A DNA stretch of 64,000 nucleotides from Prevotella sp. E13-27 (GCF_023217965.1 NZ_JALPSC010000002.1:310001-374000), one strand, 5' to 3'. Shown: positions 8,528 through 17,410, numbered from the stretch's first letter. A program made the numbers and translations. Notes: generated from the sequence alone by a model not told the origin.

Positions 8528-9949
8528 TTACTCAGCTTTCTTTTCTTCAGCAGCAGCCTTTGGAGCTTTCTTTGCAGTTGCTTTCTTTGCTGGCTTCTCA
8601 GTAGCCTTCTTTGCTGGCTTCTCAGTAGCCTTCTTTGCTGGCTTCTCAGTAGCCTCGAGCTTCTCAAGCTTTGCCTTCAGACGTGTGATCTCCTTGTCCT
8701 TCATCTCAATTTCATCACCCTGGTTACGGATGGTGGTGAGGAGAGAGTTGAGCTGCTCGTTGTCAATCTCTTCTGGATAGAGAGCGTTGACTCTGTTGAT
8801 GAAGTCGCCAAGGATGTTCATGTAGTTAGTGAAAGCATCGAACGGACCACTATAGATACCACGGTCGAGACCAACATTGCTTGGCTTTGTGGTCATGAAG
8901 CGGAAGTTGTTTGATGCCTGCAGATAGTCCCAGTCCTGATTGATGCGTGGATCGTTGGCGATGAGCAGACGATCGGCAACAGAGTAGAGCTTGTTGAAAG
9001 CCTCACGCTGCATGGCATTACCCAGCCAGCAAGAGCAGTCGCGCTCCTCGTCAACCCATGACAATGTGTCGGGCACGTCGATAGCACCAACACTCTTTGT
9101 CTTCATGCAGATCTCTGTTGGGGTAGAGAAGGTGATGCCTTTCTCCTTAGCACATGCAGGAAGAGCATGGATGAAGTCGAGAATGTTTGAAGACAGTGGT
9201 TGTGCGATGCCGAGAGCAGAAAGCTCCATGAAGATGTTGATGACCTGCTCCTCTTCTGGCAGACGAGCGATGCGGTCGATATATGCGTCGGCAAAGAGGG
9301 GATAGCCATCCCACTCAGAGTTGTTGAAGCGCAGAGAGATATCGTCAGACAGCTCAACGTCGCGAAGCAACAGCTTCAGGTTTGGAGCAATGTTACAGTT
9401 ATAAACATAGTGTGGTGACTTCCATCCGAGCACGTGCTTGGCACCCTCAGTGAGCATTCCCTTGAATCCAAGAGCTGCTATCTGTGCACCAATATCGTCG
9501 CTATAGATGAGTGATGAGTTGCGAGCCACCTTTGGCTCCTGTCCGAAGTATTCCTTAATCTTGGCAACCTGCTTCTTCATGTCGCGAGCGAAGCTCTGCT
9601 CGTTGGCAAGTGAAGAAAGACCGTGGCTGTAGGGCTCAGCAAGGAACTCCACACAACCTGTCTCGTTAAGCTCCTGCAGCTTCTCGATAACCTGAGGAGC
9701 GTGATACTCCAACTGCTCGATGCCTGTACCAGAGAGTGAGAAAGCAACCTTGAAGTAGTTGCCATTCTCCTTAATCATCTGGAGAAGGGTGTTGAGTGCT
9801 GGCATGTAGCTGCGCTCAGCGATGTCACTGATGCTACGCTCGTTTTCGTAGTCATCGTAATAGTAATGGTCGGTACCGATGTCAAAGAAACGGTAGCGCT
9901 TCAGATGGATAATCTGATGTATCTCAAAATATAAACAAATGGTTTTCAT
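8528..9949 (-). CDS. GH57-family alpha-glucan enzyme with Lys/Ala-rich tail
   Basis: A 473-residue cytoplasmic protein of the glycoside hydrolase 57 type (alpha-amylase or branching-enzyme superfamily). It has an N-terminal ICLYFEIHQ segment like the GH57 HQ motif and a VEFLAEPYSHG region with conserved acidic and His residues. It lacks a signal peptide. Residues 405-435 look like a short coiled coil. The last 40 or so residues are a low-complexity tail of repeated ATEKPAKK units followed by AKKAPKAAA, resembling histone-H1-like tails. It is the last gene of an operon with a GT4 glucosyltransferase and a debranching enzyme, so it likely acts on stored glycogen. Whether it hydrolyses or transfers glucan is not decidable here. 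Confidence 0.85.
   Translation of the reverse strand: MKTICLYFEIHQIIHLKRYRFFDIGTDHYYYDDYENERSISDIAERSYMPALNTLLQMIKENGNYFKVAFSLSGTGIEQLEYHAPQVIEKLQELNETGCVEFLAEPYSHGLSSLANEQSFARDMKKQVAKIKEYFGQEPKVARNSSLIYSDDIGAQIAALGFKGMLTEGAKHVLGWKSPHYVYNCNIAPNLKLLLRDVELSDDISLRFNNSEWDGYPLFADAYIDRIARLPEEEQVINIFMELSALGIAQPLSSNILDFIHALPACAKEKGITFSTPTEICMKTKSVGAIDVPDTLSWVDEERDCSCWLGNAMQREAFNKLYSVADRLLIANDPRINQDWDYLQASNNFRFMTTKPSNVGLDRGIYSGPFDAFTNYMNILGDFINRVNALYPEEIDNEQLNSLLTTIRNQGDEIEMKDKEITRLKAKLEKLEATEKPAKKATEKPAKKATEKPAKKATAKKAPKAAAEEKKAE
8583..8654. repeat. Three exact 24-bp tandem repeats in coding sequence
   Basis: Units at 8583-8606, 8607-8630 and 8631-8654 are identical. They encode three ATEKPAKK octapeptides in the tail of the GH57 protein and could vary in number by slippage. 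Confidence 0.95.
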
Positions 9950-9952
9950 AAG

Positions 9953-10108
9953 AACCTCCCCCGACCCCTCCGAAGGAGGGGAGTGCCTGGCGGTTTCAGA
10001 GGGAGTGCCAAGGCTTTCTAATTAATTTGTTATTTATTTTCTATTTATAGAAATAGATGAGTTGAGTGCGCCAGCCCCTCCTCCCCTTTGGGGAGGTCGG
10101 AAGAGGTT
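9953..10108. repeat. Inverted pair of REP-like elements inside the glycogen operon
   Basis: Two GC-rich palindromic elements (9953-9984 and 10074-10108) face each other in inverted orientation, each with the pattern AACCTC-CCGACC-CTCC-AAGG-GGAG. They fill most of the 159-bp gap between the glucosyltransferase and the GH57 gene. The right copy ends at the glucosyltransferase stop codon. In RNA the two could pair and alter transcript stability between the genes. Confidence 0.7.
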
Positions 10109-11380
10109 TTATTGCTCCCACCCAAGAGTTCTTCTGTAGAGCGTGCGTATCCAGCGACCGACCTTCTCCCAGGTGATCTGGTCAACCTCGTTCTTTCCTT
10201 CCTCCTTGAGGTAGTTGAAGAGCGACTCGTTGGCGCAGATGCTGTAGATGGCATCAGCCAGAGCGTGGATGTCCCAGTAGTCAACCTTTATACAGTTGGT
10301 CAGAATCTCGGCGCAGCCAGACTGCTTGGAGATGATGGATGGTGTGCCGCACTGCATTGCTTCAAGTGGCGAGATGCCGAAAGGCTCTGATACTGACGGC
10401 ATTACATATACGTCACTTGCCTTCAAGCACTCATATACCTGCTTGCCTCGCATGAATCCTGGGAAGTGGAAGCGATCGGCTATGCCGCGCTCTGCTGCCA
10501 GATAGATCATGGCATCCATCATGTCGCCTGAGCCTGCCATACAGAAACGAACGTTGCGTGTGCGATGGAGCACCATGTTGGCAGCTTCAACGAAATACTC
10601 AGGTCCCTTCTGCATGGTGATACGTCCGAGGAACGTAACGACCTTCTCCTTGCCAGTGTGGTCAGGACGAGGAATGTCCTGATATTCCTGTGGCAGAGGA
10701 TAAACGGCATTGTGGACTGTGAAACACTTGCGTGGGTCCTGATGATACTGGTTGATGACAGTCTGACGTGTCAGCTCAGATACACACATGATACAGTCGG
10801 CATTGTCCATACCATTCTTCTCAATAGAGTAAACCGTTGGGTTCACCTTGCCGCGTGAGCGATCGAAGTCAGTAGCATGAACGTGTATGCAGAGTGGCTT
10901 GCCTGAAACCTGCTTTGCGTGTATGCCTGCAGGGAAGGTCAGCCAGTCATGTGCATGAATGATATCGAACTCTTCTGTACGTGCCACCTGACCTGCTATA
11001 ATAGAGTAGTTGTTAATCTCCTCGTGCAGATTGCCTGGATAGCCTCCTGCAAACTCCATACATCCGAGGTCATTGACATTCATATAGTTGAAGTCGGCAT
11101 AGATGTTGTCACGCAACTTGAAGTAGTAGTCTGGGTCCATAATGTTTCCCACACGCTGCTTGACATAGTCGTAGTCAACATCGCGCCATGCTATGGGCAC
11201 TGCATTCATGGCAATGATGCGTGCTGCATGCTGGCTCTCGTCGCCGAAAGGATGAGGCAGACAGAGTGCTATTTCCATATCTCCCTGAGCCTTAAGACCC
11301 TCAGAGATACCATAGTTAGCTGTGGCGAGTCCACCAAATACGTGAGGAGGATACTCCCATCCAAACATTAATACTTTCAT
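10109..11380 (-). CDS. GT4-type glucosyltransferase (glycogen synthase-like)
   Basis: A 423-residue GT-B fold glycosyltransferase. The N-terminal WEYPPHVFGGLA is the donor-side loop seen in starch and glycogen synthases. Mid-protein HAHDWLTFPAG is also typical. The C-terminal half has FLGRITMQKGPEYFVEAA and the nucleotide-sugar motif PSVSEPFGISPLEAMQCG with the catalytic E-x7-E arrangement. The expected role is elongation of alpha-1,4-glucan from a nucleotide-glucose donor in the cytoplasm. It lies 12 bases downstream of the debranching enzyme and upstream of GH57, a common Bacteroidetes glycogen operon order. UDP versus ADP donor cannot be read from the sequence. Confidence 0.9.
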   Translation of the reverse strand: MKVLMFGWEYPPHVFGGLATANYGISEGLKAQGDMEIALCLPHPFGDESQHAARIIAMNAVPIAWRDVDYDYVKQRVGNIMDPDYYFKLRDNIYADFNYMNVNDLGCMEFAGGYPGNLHEEINNYSIIAGQVARTEEFDIIHAHDWLTFPAGIHAKQVSGKPLCIHVHATDFDRSRGKVNPTVYSIEKNGMDNADCIMCVSELTRQTVINQYHQDPRKCFTVHNAVYPLPQEYQDIPRPDHTGKEKVVTFLGRITMQKGPEYFVEAANMVLHRTRNVRFCMAGSGDMMDAMIYLAAERGIADRFHFPGFMRGKQVYECLKASDVYVMPSVSEPFGISPLEAMQCGTPSIISKQSGCAEILTNCIKVDYWDIHALADAIYSICANESLFNYLKEEGKNEVDQITWEKVGRWIRTLYRRTLGWEQ

Positions 11381-11392
11381 AGTCGTTCCTCC

Positions 11393-13360
11393 TTATTTTT
11401 GATATGAATACTTTTCGAGCAACTTCATCGTGCGCAGAATCTCGGCTACGTTCATTGCAAAAGACATTGCGCCACGACCATGGAATGGTGGGTTGCCATC
11501 GAAGAGCTCAGAAATAGTGCCGATAGCATGATAGTCAATCTCGTCTTCATAGCCCACCATCTGGCGCTCAACGAACGACAGGCGTGTGCGCTTGTAGAGT
11601 TTCAGACAGGCCTCCATGTAGAAGCCTCCGAGCCAAGGCCATGCTGTCCCCTGATGGTATGCATAGTCGCGCTGTGTCTGTGGTCCTACATACATTGGGT
11701 TGTAGCCACCGCTCTTTGGAGACAGTGAGCGAAGACCCTTAGGAGTGAGCAACTCGCGCGTACATATATCTACTACGCTCTTCATCTGCTGCTGTGACAG
11801 TGGAGAGTAGTCGAGAGCTACAGCGAAGATCATGTTAGGACGTACGCTCCAGTCCATCATGTTGCCATCAACATAGTCAAGGAGATATCCGTATTCGTTG
11901 ACGAATGTGTCAACAAATGACTTCTTCGTGTCCTGTGCCAGCTCTTCCAACTTCTCAGCGCCCTTTGTGTCGCCCTTGTCTATTGCCATGGCTGCACCGA
12001 ACTTCAGTGCGTTATACCACAGAGCGTTGAACTCTACGATATAACCTGAACGTGGCACTACTGGACGTCCATTTGCTGTTGAGTTCATCCATGTGATAGC
12101 CTTGTCGCGTCCGTTACAATAGATAAGTCCGTTCTCGTCAAGGTGTATGTTCGGATGCTTTCCGCTAAGGATGAATGTTATTATGTCTTGAATCAGCTTG
12201 CCATACATCTCATACGCCTTGTCGCGTCCGGCATATTTGGCATACTGCTGTATGGACCATATAGCCCAGAGGGGAACATCGGGCTGTTCCATCTCGTAAA
12301 TCTTTACTGTGCGTGGCTTGCCTTCCATGAACTCGCGAAGTCCGCGCTCGGCAGTCTGCATAACCAGTTCGAAGTAGTCCTGCTCGTCAATGGCGAGGGT
12401 CAAACCAGGCAGAGCAATAAATGTGTCGCGTGCACGTGACTTGAACCAAGGATAGCCTGCAAGCAGATAGCGCTCGTCCTCGCTGTTGGCATCCTTTGCC
12501 TTCTGACGATTGTGGAACTGGTGGGCAGCTGTGACCAGACAGTGATAGAAGTTGTCGCGTGGTACGCGCACGTCTATCTCTTTCTGGAAGAGTGTCTTCA
12601 GAGTGCTTGACTTGATGCTTGATGTAGAAGCAGCGAAGATGATGCTCTCGCCCTTCTTGATAGGCATCTCGAAGTAACCAGGAACATAAAGATCTTCGTT
12701 TGAGGCATAGCCGCGCTCCTGTTCCTTCGGATATTCAATTCCGCGATACCAGTCAGGCTGGAAGATGAACTCGTTCTTCTTCGAGAACTGCATGTAGAGG
12801 TCTGGATAGCCGGCATACATGCAAGTCTTAATGCCGTTGTCGATGGTCTGATACTCACGGCTTGCCACTGAGTTCTCATGGGTAAAGGCACGCACGCTTC
12901 TGAATGCCAGGAATGGACGGAAACGAAGCGTTGTGGCTGAGTGAGCCTCCTCCAAGGTATAGCGTATGAGGATTCGATCCTCATATGCCTGGAAGATTGC
13001 TTCCTTTTTAAGTACTACGCCTCCAACTCTGTAGATGGTTGTTGGTACGAGGCTTGCGTCAAACTCACGGATGTACTTGTGTCCCTTAGGACTGTAGTTG
13101 TTGCCTTGATACTTGTGGAGGCCTAAGTTGAATTCTGCTCCATGCTGGATAACCGTACAGTCGAGCGACGACAAGAGCACATGGTTCTCATCGTCAATCT
13201 CAGGTACAGGTACAACCAACAGACCGTGGTATTTGCGCGTGTTGCAGTCAACGAGTGTTGACGAGCTGTAGGCGCCAGAACGGTTAGTACGGAGCAATTC
13301 GCGGCGTAGTGACTCCTCAAGATTTGTCATCACGGCTTTTTCAAATCGCAAATAACTCAT
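11393..13360 (-). CDS. Glycogen debranching enzyme (amylo-alpha-1,6-glucosidase, GH133)
   Basis: A 655-residue enzyme with an N-terminal beta-sandwich domain (LLRTNRSGAYSSST, NTRKYHGLLV) and a C-terminal (alpha/alpha)6 barrel. The barrel carries LAGYPWFKSRARDTFIALPGL, where the Asp after RAR is the likely catalytic acid, then WMNSTANGRPVVPRSGY and the HQGTAWPWLGG region. It removes alpha-1,6 branches from glycogen. No signal peptide, so cytoplasmic. First gene of the three-gene operon, with a good promoter at 13406-13437. The start at 13360 fits both the leader length and the family. Confidence 0.93.
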   Translation of the reverse strand: MSYLRFEKAVMTNLEESLRRELLRTNRSGAYSSSTLVDCNTRKYHGLLVVPVPEIDDENHVLLSSLDCTVIQHGAEFNLGLHKYQGNNYSPKGHKYIREFDASLVPTTIYRVGGVVLKKEAIFQAYEDRILIRYTLEEAHSATTLRFRPFLAFRSVRAFTHENSVASREYQTIDNGIKTCMYAGYPDLYMQFSKKNEFIFQPDWYRGIEYPKEQERGYASNEDLYVPGYFEMPIKKGESIIFAASTSSIKSSTLKTLFQKEIDVRVPRDNFYHCLVTAAHQFHNRQKAKDANSEDERYLLAGYPWFKSRARDTFIALPGLTLAIDEQDYFELVMQTAERGLREFMEGKPRTVKIYEMEQPDVPLWAIWSIQQYAKYAGRDKAYEMYGKLIQDIITFILSGKHPNIHLDENGLIYCNGRDKAITWMNSTANGRPVVPRSGYIVEFNALWYNALKFGAAMAIDKGDTKGAEKLEELAQDTKKSFVDTFVNEYGYLLDYVDGNMMDWSVRPNMIFAVALDYSPLSQQQMKSVVDICTRELLTPKGLRSLSPKSGGYNPMYVGPQTQRDYAYHQGTAWPWLGGFYMEACLKLYKRTRLSFVERQMVGYEDEIDYHAIGTISELFDGNPPFHGRGAMSFAMNVAEILRTMKLLEKYSYQK

Positions 13361-13405
13361 AGTTCCTATTTTAAGGTTTTTATTGTTTTATAGGTTTTAG
13401 ATTTC

Positions 13406-13437
13406 CAAAAGTACACATTTTCCTTTGTTTGGCAAAA
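13406..13437 (-). promoter_or_regulatory. Promoter of the glycogen operon
   Basis: On the minus strand TTTTG at 13433-13437 is followed after 19 bases by TACTTTTG at 13406-13413, a full Bacteroidetes-type promoter. It lies divergent from and within 60 bases of the Crp-type gene's promoter. Confidence 0.8.
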
Positions 13438-13493
13438 TAAAAGACAATTATTTTTTCCTTTTTCTGCAAAAATACACAAAAATGGTTGTTTTT

Positions 13494-13524
13494 TTTGCAA
13501 TTTGCTACTATTTTAGTACCTTTG
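13494..13524 (+). promoter_or_regulatory. Promoter of the Crp/Fnr-type gene
   Basis: TTTG at 13494-13497, 19 bases, then TACCTTTG at 13517-13524. It places the start codon at 13546 rather than at 13486. Confidence 0.85.
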
Positions 13525-13545
13525 CGTGCATCAAATATAGGTTGT

Positions 13546-14247
13546 ATGTTGGAAAAAGAAATTGATAAGACTGAAGTAGCGAAATCTGTGTCAATGTTAT
13601 GGGATCCGCTGTCTGATGAGCAGCGTGAGCTCTTTGTTGAAAAATTATCTGTGTTACAGTTGTCACGTGACGAGGTGTTGTTTCGTCAGAATGATGTTCC
13701 CGACTATTTCTATTATCTGTTAAAAGGTAAGGTTGCTTTTCATAAGACGGGAGTTGCCAACCAGACTCATATAGTCCGTATGGTGGAGCCAGGTGCCATC
13801 TTTGGCTATGCTGCTGCTATAGAAGGATGTAATCGCCACTCTACTGCTGTTGCTGGTGACGATACGGAAGTGCTTCGCATTCCAGTGAATCTTATGTTCC
13901 ATTTCATTTGGGAGAATAGCAACTTTGCAATGCTTTTCCTGAAAGAACTCTCAACTCTCATTGGCTTGTCAATTAATCGCACTATAAGTCTCACTCAGAA
14001 GCATATTCGTGGCAGACTTGCTGAGACTCTTCTGTCAATGAAAGATAAATATGGTGTTGAGGATGATGGTTGCACTCTTGCTGTCTATCTCAGTCGAGAT
14101 GACATAGCTCACATGTCGAACATGACTACCAGCAATGCCATTCGTACACTCTCATCTTTTGCTCAAGAGGGTCTCATTGTCATAGATGGCAGAAAAATCA
14201 AGTTCGTTGACTGCGACGCATTAAAGGTTATATCAGACAGGGGCTAA
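13546..14247 (+). CDS. Crp/Fnr-family transcriptional regulator
   Basis: A 233-residue regulator with an N-terminal cyclic-nucleotide-binding-type beta barrel (residues 15-130, including LLKGKVAFHKTG and VEPGAIFGYAA) and a C-terminal winged helix (LSRDDIAHMSNMTTSNAIRTLSSF as recognition region). It has no Cys cluster like that of Fnr, so it is unlikely to carry an iron-sulphur sensor; the effector is unknown. It is divergently transcribed from the glycogen operon with closely spaced promoters, so control of that operon and of itself is plausible but inferred. The upstream start at 13486 lies before the promoter and is rejected. Confidence 0.9.
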   Translation: MLEKEIDKTEVAKSVSMLWDPLSDEQRELFVEKLSVLQLSRDEVLFRQNDVPDYFYYLLKGKVAFHKTGVANQTHIVRMVEPGAIFGYAAAIEGCNRHSTAVAGDDTEVLRIPVNLMFHFIWENSNFAMLFLKELSTLIGLSINRTISLTQKHIRGRLAETLLSMKDKYGVEDDGCTLAVYLSRDDIAHMSNMTTSNAIRTLSSFAQEGLIVIDGRKIKFVDCDALKVISDRG

Positions 14248-14258
14248 TCCTTTCCAGT

Positions 14259-15242
14259 TTATCTGAAGATATATAGGCTTGATATTGCTTTTGGGGAATG
14301 GACTTTTGAATACACAGTCCCTTTCATTCGTAGGAGCTCTTTGGATACATATAGAACTTGGAAACTTGAATGACCGTTTATATTACATCCTTTTAGATGT
14401 AGAAGTCGTTCTGAATGTATATATTCAAATGTCCCTATGTCTGTGAAAGTTTGATTAAAGCCAGTGGTTGATATGAAAATACTGTCTTCTTTGCAATGAA
14501 AGAAAGGTTTACCACCGCCAATCTGTGCTGATAAAATGTCATGACCAATAGAATCATTTCCTAATTGGTCTTTATAAATATCATGTATCTGAGTTAGCTG
14601 CCATACGCTATTTGTGAGCACAGTTATAAAATCTGAGCGTTCAAAATTGTTTTTTTGCAAAAGATTATTTGATACTTTAGCTTTCCACTTATTAAACTCC
14701 TCTGTTGTTAATTTGTTAAAGATGTATTCACAATGACTGGCATCGTGGCATTTATCCTTTAGGAGTAATGGGCCGTTACAAAACATCTTTGTATCTGAAA
14801 ACTTTGTTACGTTGAGACTACGGAATTGTGTAAAAGGTTCACAAACATTTGTACCATAAAAACTGAAACGGATTAGATTCTTATTAGGGTATATCATTCC
14901 TGCATTTTGACATAATGAGTAATATGGCTTATTTGTATAAATGTGAGCTTGTTGTTCGCCAGCATTACCAGAGATGACAAAATCCGCTTTCTCGCCCTTT
15001 ATTTCATTAAGAATATTATTTCCTTTTGATCCGTCTGAATAGACATAATGTATGTTCGTTAGAAGCCATCCGTTATTACAGAAGTGTTTTAATGACTCTT
15101 CTGGCTTTGAAAATACTATTTCTTTTTCAGAAAGTTCTCTGTTGTTGTCTTGATTATTTTTAGTTCTTGATGTATGTCCAAAAAGCCCACATGACTCAAT
15201 AATAATTATTATTATGGAGCCAATAAATAAATTACTTTTCAT
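14259..15242 (-). CDS. Lipoprotein of unknown function with an internal duplication
   Basis: A 327-residue protein. An N-terminal hydrophobic run ends in IIESC, a plausible lipobox with Cys 18. The mature part shows two similar halves of about 115 residues. The first opens with WLLTNIHYVYSDGS and the second with VWQLTQIHDIYKDQLG, each followed by an ILNEIKG or ILSAQIGG stretch and later by an aromatic beta-rich segment. Both look like small lipocalin-like beta domains. The gene is clearly more A/T-rich than its neighbours, which suggests lateral origin. It is 23 bases downstream of the lipid-kinase-like gene and probably shares its transcript. I do not recognise a family. Confidence 0.8.
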   Translation of the reverse strand: MKSNLFIGSIIIIIIESCGLFGHTSRTKNNQDNNRELSEKEIVFSKPEESLKHFCNNGWLLTNIHYVYSDGSKGNNILNEIKGEKADFVISGNAGEQQAHIYTNKPYYSLCQNAGMIYPNKNLIRFSFYGTNVCEPFTQFRSLNVTKFSDTKMFCNGPLLLKDKCHDASHCEYIFNKLTTEEFNKWKAKVSNNLLQKNNFERSDFITVLTNSVWQLTQIHDIYKDQLGNDSIGHDILSAQIGGGKPFFHCKEDSIFISTTGFNQTFTDIGTFEYIHSERLLHLKGCNINGHSSFQVLYVSKELLRMKGTVYSKVHSPKAISSLYIFR

Positions 15243-15265
15243 TAATTATCTGTGCTTTATAATAA

Positions 15266-16201
15266 TTAGTCTGGAATCAGGAAATTCACGACCTCTTGTT
15301 CCACTTGTATGCGATAATCGCCGACGGGGTGGGGAATAAGTCTTCCATCGACACCAACAAGAGCCTTGCCTGCTTCTTCAACAACAACTTCGCGAGTACG
15401 GAACGGATGTACTGAACGGTGGTTGAGGAAACGACCTGTAATGAGTAGCCAGAGACCTTCGAACATTTGCATTACCTCAGGAGTGTAAACCACTGATACA
15501 TCGAGCATTCCGTTGTAGGGCACAGCACTTGGAGTCTGACCATAGCCTGTACCATTGCCTACACATACCGTCATTACTTTCCTGTCAATGGTGTCGCTGT
15601 TGATGTGAAGGCACATCTTGTATTCCATGCGGTGGAAAAGCATCACTAATAGCGACGAGATAAATGAAAGGGTTCGTGAGCCAAACATCTTTCGCGTCTG
15701 TCGGCGCAGATTCATGATGTCTGCTGTCATACCAATATTTACGCAGTTCAGGAAGTAGCGATGACTTTTCTCGCCTTCCTTTGTTGTATAGCGTATACAG
15801 CCGATATCCACCTTGCGAGTTCTCTTTTTCAGTAGCCAGTCAATGGTTTGTTCGTCGTTGTCCTCATTGAAGTTCCAGAAGCGGGCGAAGTCGTTCATCA
15901 CACCATTAGGTATTACTCCGAGTACTATTTCATCGCGCACTTTTTTCTCTTCATTCATCAGACAGTTCACGGCATCGTTGAGAGCAGAGTCGCCACCAAT
16001 GATGATGATGGTCTTATATCCGTTTGATATAAGCATAGTAACCAGTCGGCTCACGCTGTCTGACTGCTCGCTATGCACAACATCGTAAGACACTTTCTTG
16101 GAATCAAGGATTGACTTAATCTTTTCCCAGCGTTTAAGCTTTTTTGTTGTTCCGGTTTTCGGGCAATATAGAATGCCCCATCGTGTAGTATCTACTGCCA
16201 T
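15266..16201 (-). CDS. Diacylglycerol-kinase-family protein (YegS/DgkB-like)
   Basis: A 311-residue protein of the lipid/sphingosine kinase superfamily. The nucleotide-binding region reads IIIIGGDSALNDAVN where the family has GGDGTxNE, and PNGVMNDFAR where it has PLGTGNDFAR. The C-terminal beta sandwich (VGVDGRLI) is intact, matching the DGE motif only loosely. Such enzymes phosphorylate diacylglycerol or related lipids at the inner membrane. The substitutions in the ATP-binding glycines and the acidic position could mean altered or lost kinase activity. It lies 82 bases downstream of miaA on the same strand. Confidence 0.85.
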   Translation of the reverse strand: MAVDTTRWGILYCPKTGTTKKLKRWEKIKSILDSKKVSYDVVHSEQSDSVSRLVTMLISNGYKTIIIIGGDSALNDAVNCLMNEEKKVRDEIVLGVIPNGVMNDFARFWNFNEDNDEQTIDWLLKKRTRKVDIGCIRYTTKEGEKSHRYFLNCVNIGMTADIMNLRRQTRKMFGSRTLSFISSLLVMLFHRMEYKMCLHINSDTIDRKVMTVCVGNGTGYGQTPSAVPYNGMLDVSVVYTPEVMQMFEGLWLLITGRFLNHRSVHPFRTREVVVEEAGKALVGVDGRLIPHPVGDYRIQVEQEVVNFLIPD

Positions 16202-16283
16202 TGGTCTGTCTGTAAAAGGTCTTTCTGGATTGCAAAGGTAAGAACTTTATTTTATTATCCAATAAAAATTGTTCCGAAATATG

Positions 16284-17228
16284 CTATTTTTGTGTTGCCA
16301 TAAGTTGTTGTATAGCCTGCACTTTCTCTTCCATAGGTAGTGTGGCATCAATCCAGTTGATGGTAAAGCCGCGACGCTCCATGCCTCGGAACCAGGTCAT
16401 CTGGCGCTTGGCAAACTGGTGGATAGCTATCTCAAGCTGACGGAACATCTCGTCATAGGTGAGGTTGCCAACAACATACTCCGTCAAGTATTTATATTCT
16501 AATCCGTAATAGATAAGGTCTTCTGCTGGGATGCCGCTGTCGAGTAGGGCGCGAATCTCATCGAGCATCCCCTCGTCAAGGCGGGCTTTAAGACGGCGTG
16601 TGATTTTCTCGCGTCGTAACTCGCGATCAATGTTAACGCCTATGATGAGTGAATCGATTGCTGGCAATTCGCGAAGAGGCATAGGATGCTCAATGTTGTA
16701 GGTCTCAATCTCTATAGCACGAATGGCTCTCTGACAAGAATCAACGTCAGTAGTGTTATGCATTATTGAGCCGTTTTTCGCCTTCAGCTCTTTCAGCGTC
16801 TCTGTCAGCTCTTCGAGGCTTTTGCCTTCGAGACTGGCGCGTAACTCAGGGTTCTGTGGCACGGGCGAAAGATGATAGCCTTTCAGTACAGCCTCAATAT
16901 ACAGACCTGTGCCTCCACAGAGTATAGGCTGCTTTCCACGCTTGACGATGTCTTCATAAGCATCGAAGAAGTCCTGCTGATACTGAAAAAGATTGTACTT
17001 CGTGCCAGGCTCGCAGATGTCAATGAGGTGATAGGGTATGGTTACTGTTCCTTGAGCATCTGTTATGGTATAGTCAGCAAGGTCCTTGCCTGTACCTAAG
17101 TCCATGCGTCGATAGACTTGACGAGAGTCGGCAGAAAGAATCTCGCCATCTACCTCTCGTGCTAACGCAGCAGCTAACGGAGTCTTTCCACTTGCTGTAG
17201 GACCAAGTATTGTTATAAGTTTGTTCAT
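16284..17228 (-). CDS. miaA: tRNA dimethylallyltransferase
   Basis: A 314-residue enzyme that adds a dimethylallyl group to A37 of tRNAs reading UNN codons. It has the P-loop GPTASGKT (residues 8-15), then SADSRQVYR and GTGKDLADY, GGTGLYIEAVLKG and the C-terminal RQMTWFRG. All are family hallmarks and the length is normal. The transcript probably starts at a TATCTTTG element (17403-17410), giving a long leader of about 168 bases filled with 22-bp repeats. The first 89 bases of the gene and the whole leader are duplicated at 23827-24270, separated by a 6.2-kb block. Confidence 0.97.
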   Translation of the reverse strand: MNKLITILGPTASGKTPLAAALAREVDGEILSADSRQVYRRMDLGTGKDLADYTITDAQGTVTIPYHLIDICEPGTKYNLFQYQQDFFDAYEDIVKRGKQPILCGGTGLYIEAVLKGYHLSPVPQNPELRASLEGKSLEELTETLKELKAKNGSIMHNTTDVDSCQRAIRAIEIETYNIEHPMPLRELPAIDSLIIGVNIDRELRREKITRRLKARLDEGMLDEIRALLDSGIPAEDLIYYGLEYKYLTEYVVGNLTYDEMFRQLEIAIHQFAKRQMTWFRGMERRGFTINWIDATLPMEEKVQAIQQLMATQK

Positions 17229-17263
17229 ATCTTATAGCCATTAGTAATACATCGTTGAGAGAT

Positions 17264-17392
17264 GTTTAACTTCTCTTCGAGTAAAGTTTAACTTCTCTTC
17301 GAGTAAAGTTTAACTTCTCTCAGAGCGTTCTTATTAAATGCTTTGAGTGTTCTTATTAAACGCTTTGAGTGTTCTTATTAAACGCTCTGAGT
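17264..17392. repeat. Six short repeats with 22-bp period in the miaA leader
   Basis: Three units begin GTTTAACTTCTCTTCGAG (17264, 17286 and 17308, the last shortened). They are followed by three units beginning GTTCTTATTAAACGCTTTG (17327, 17349, 17371). CTCAGAGCG and CGCTCTGAG within the array could pair in the miaA RNA. The same array recurs in copy B at 23951-24079, and a degenerate relative lies at 54075-54184. Confidence 0.85.
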
Positions 17393-17402
17393 GTTTTGAT
17401 TG

Positions 17403-17410
17403 CAAAGATA
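17403..17410 (-). promoter_or_regulatory. -7 element for miaA
   Basis: TATCTTTG on the minus strand upstream of the repeat-filled leader. The duplicate at 24090-24097 would transcribe the miaA fragment of copy B. Confidence 0.6.

Noticed and set aside
17264..17392. Short regularly spaced repeats that resemble a CRISPR array
   Set aside because: Units follow each other directly with no unique spacers, and no cas genes are near; it is a tandem array in the miaA leader.
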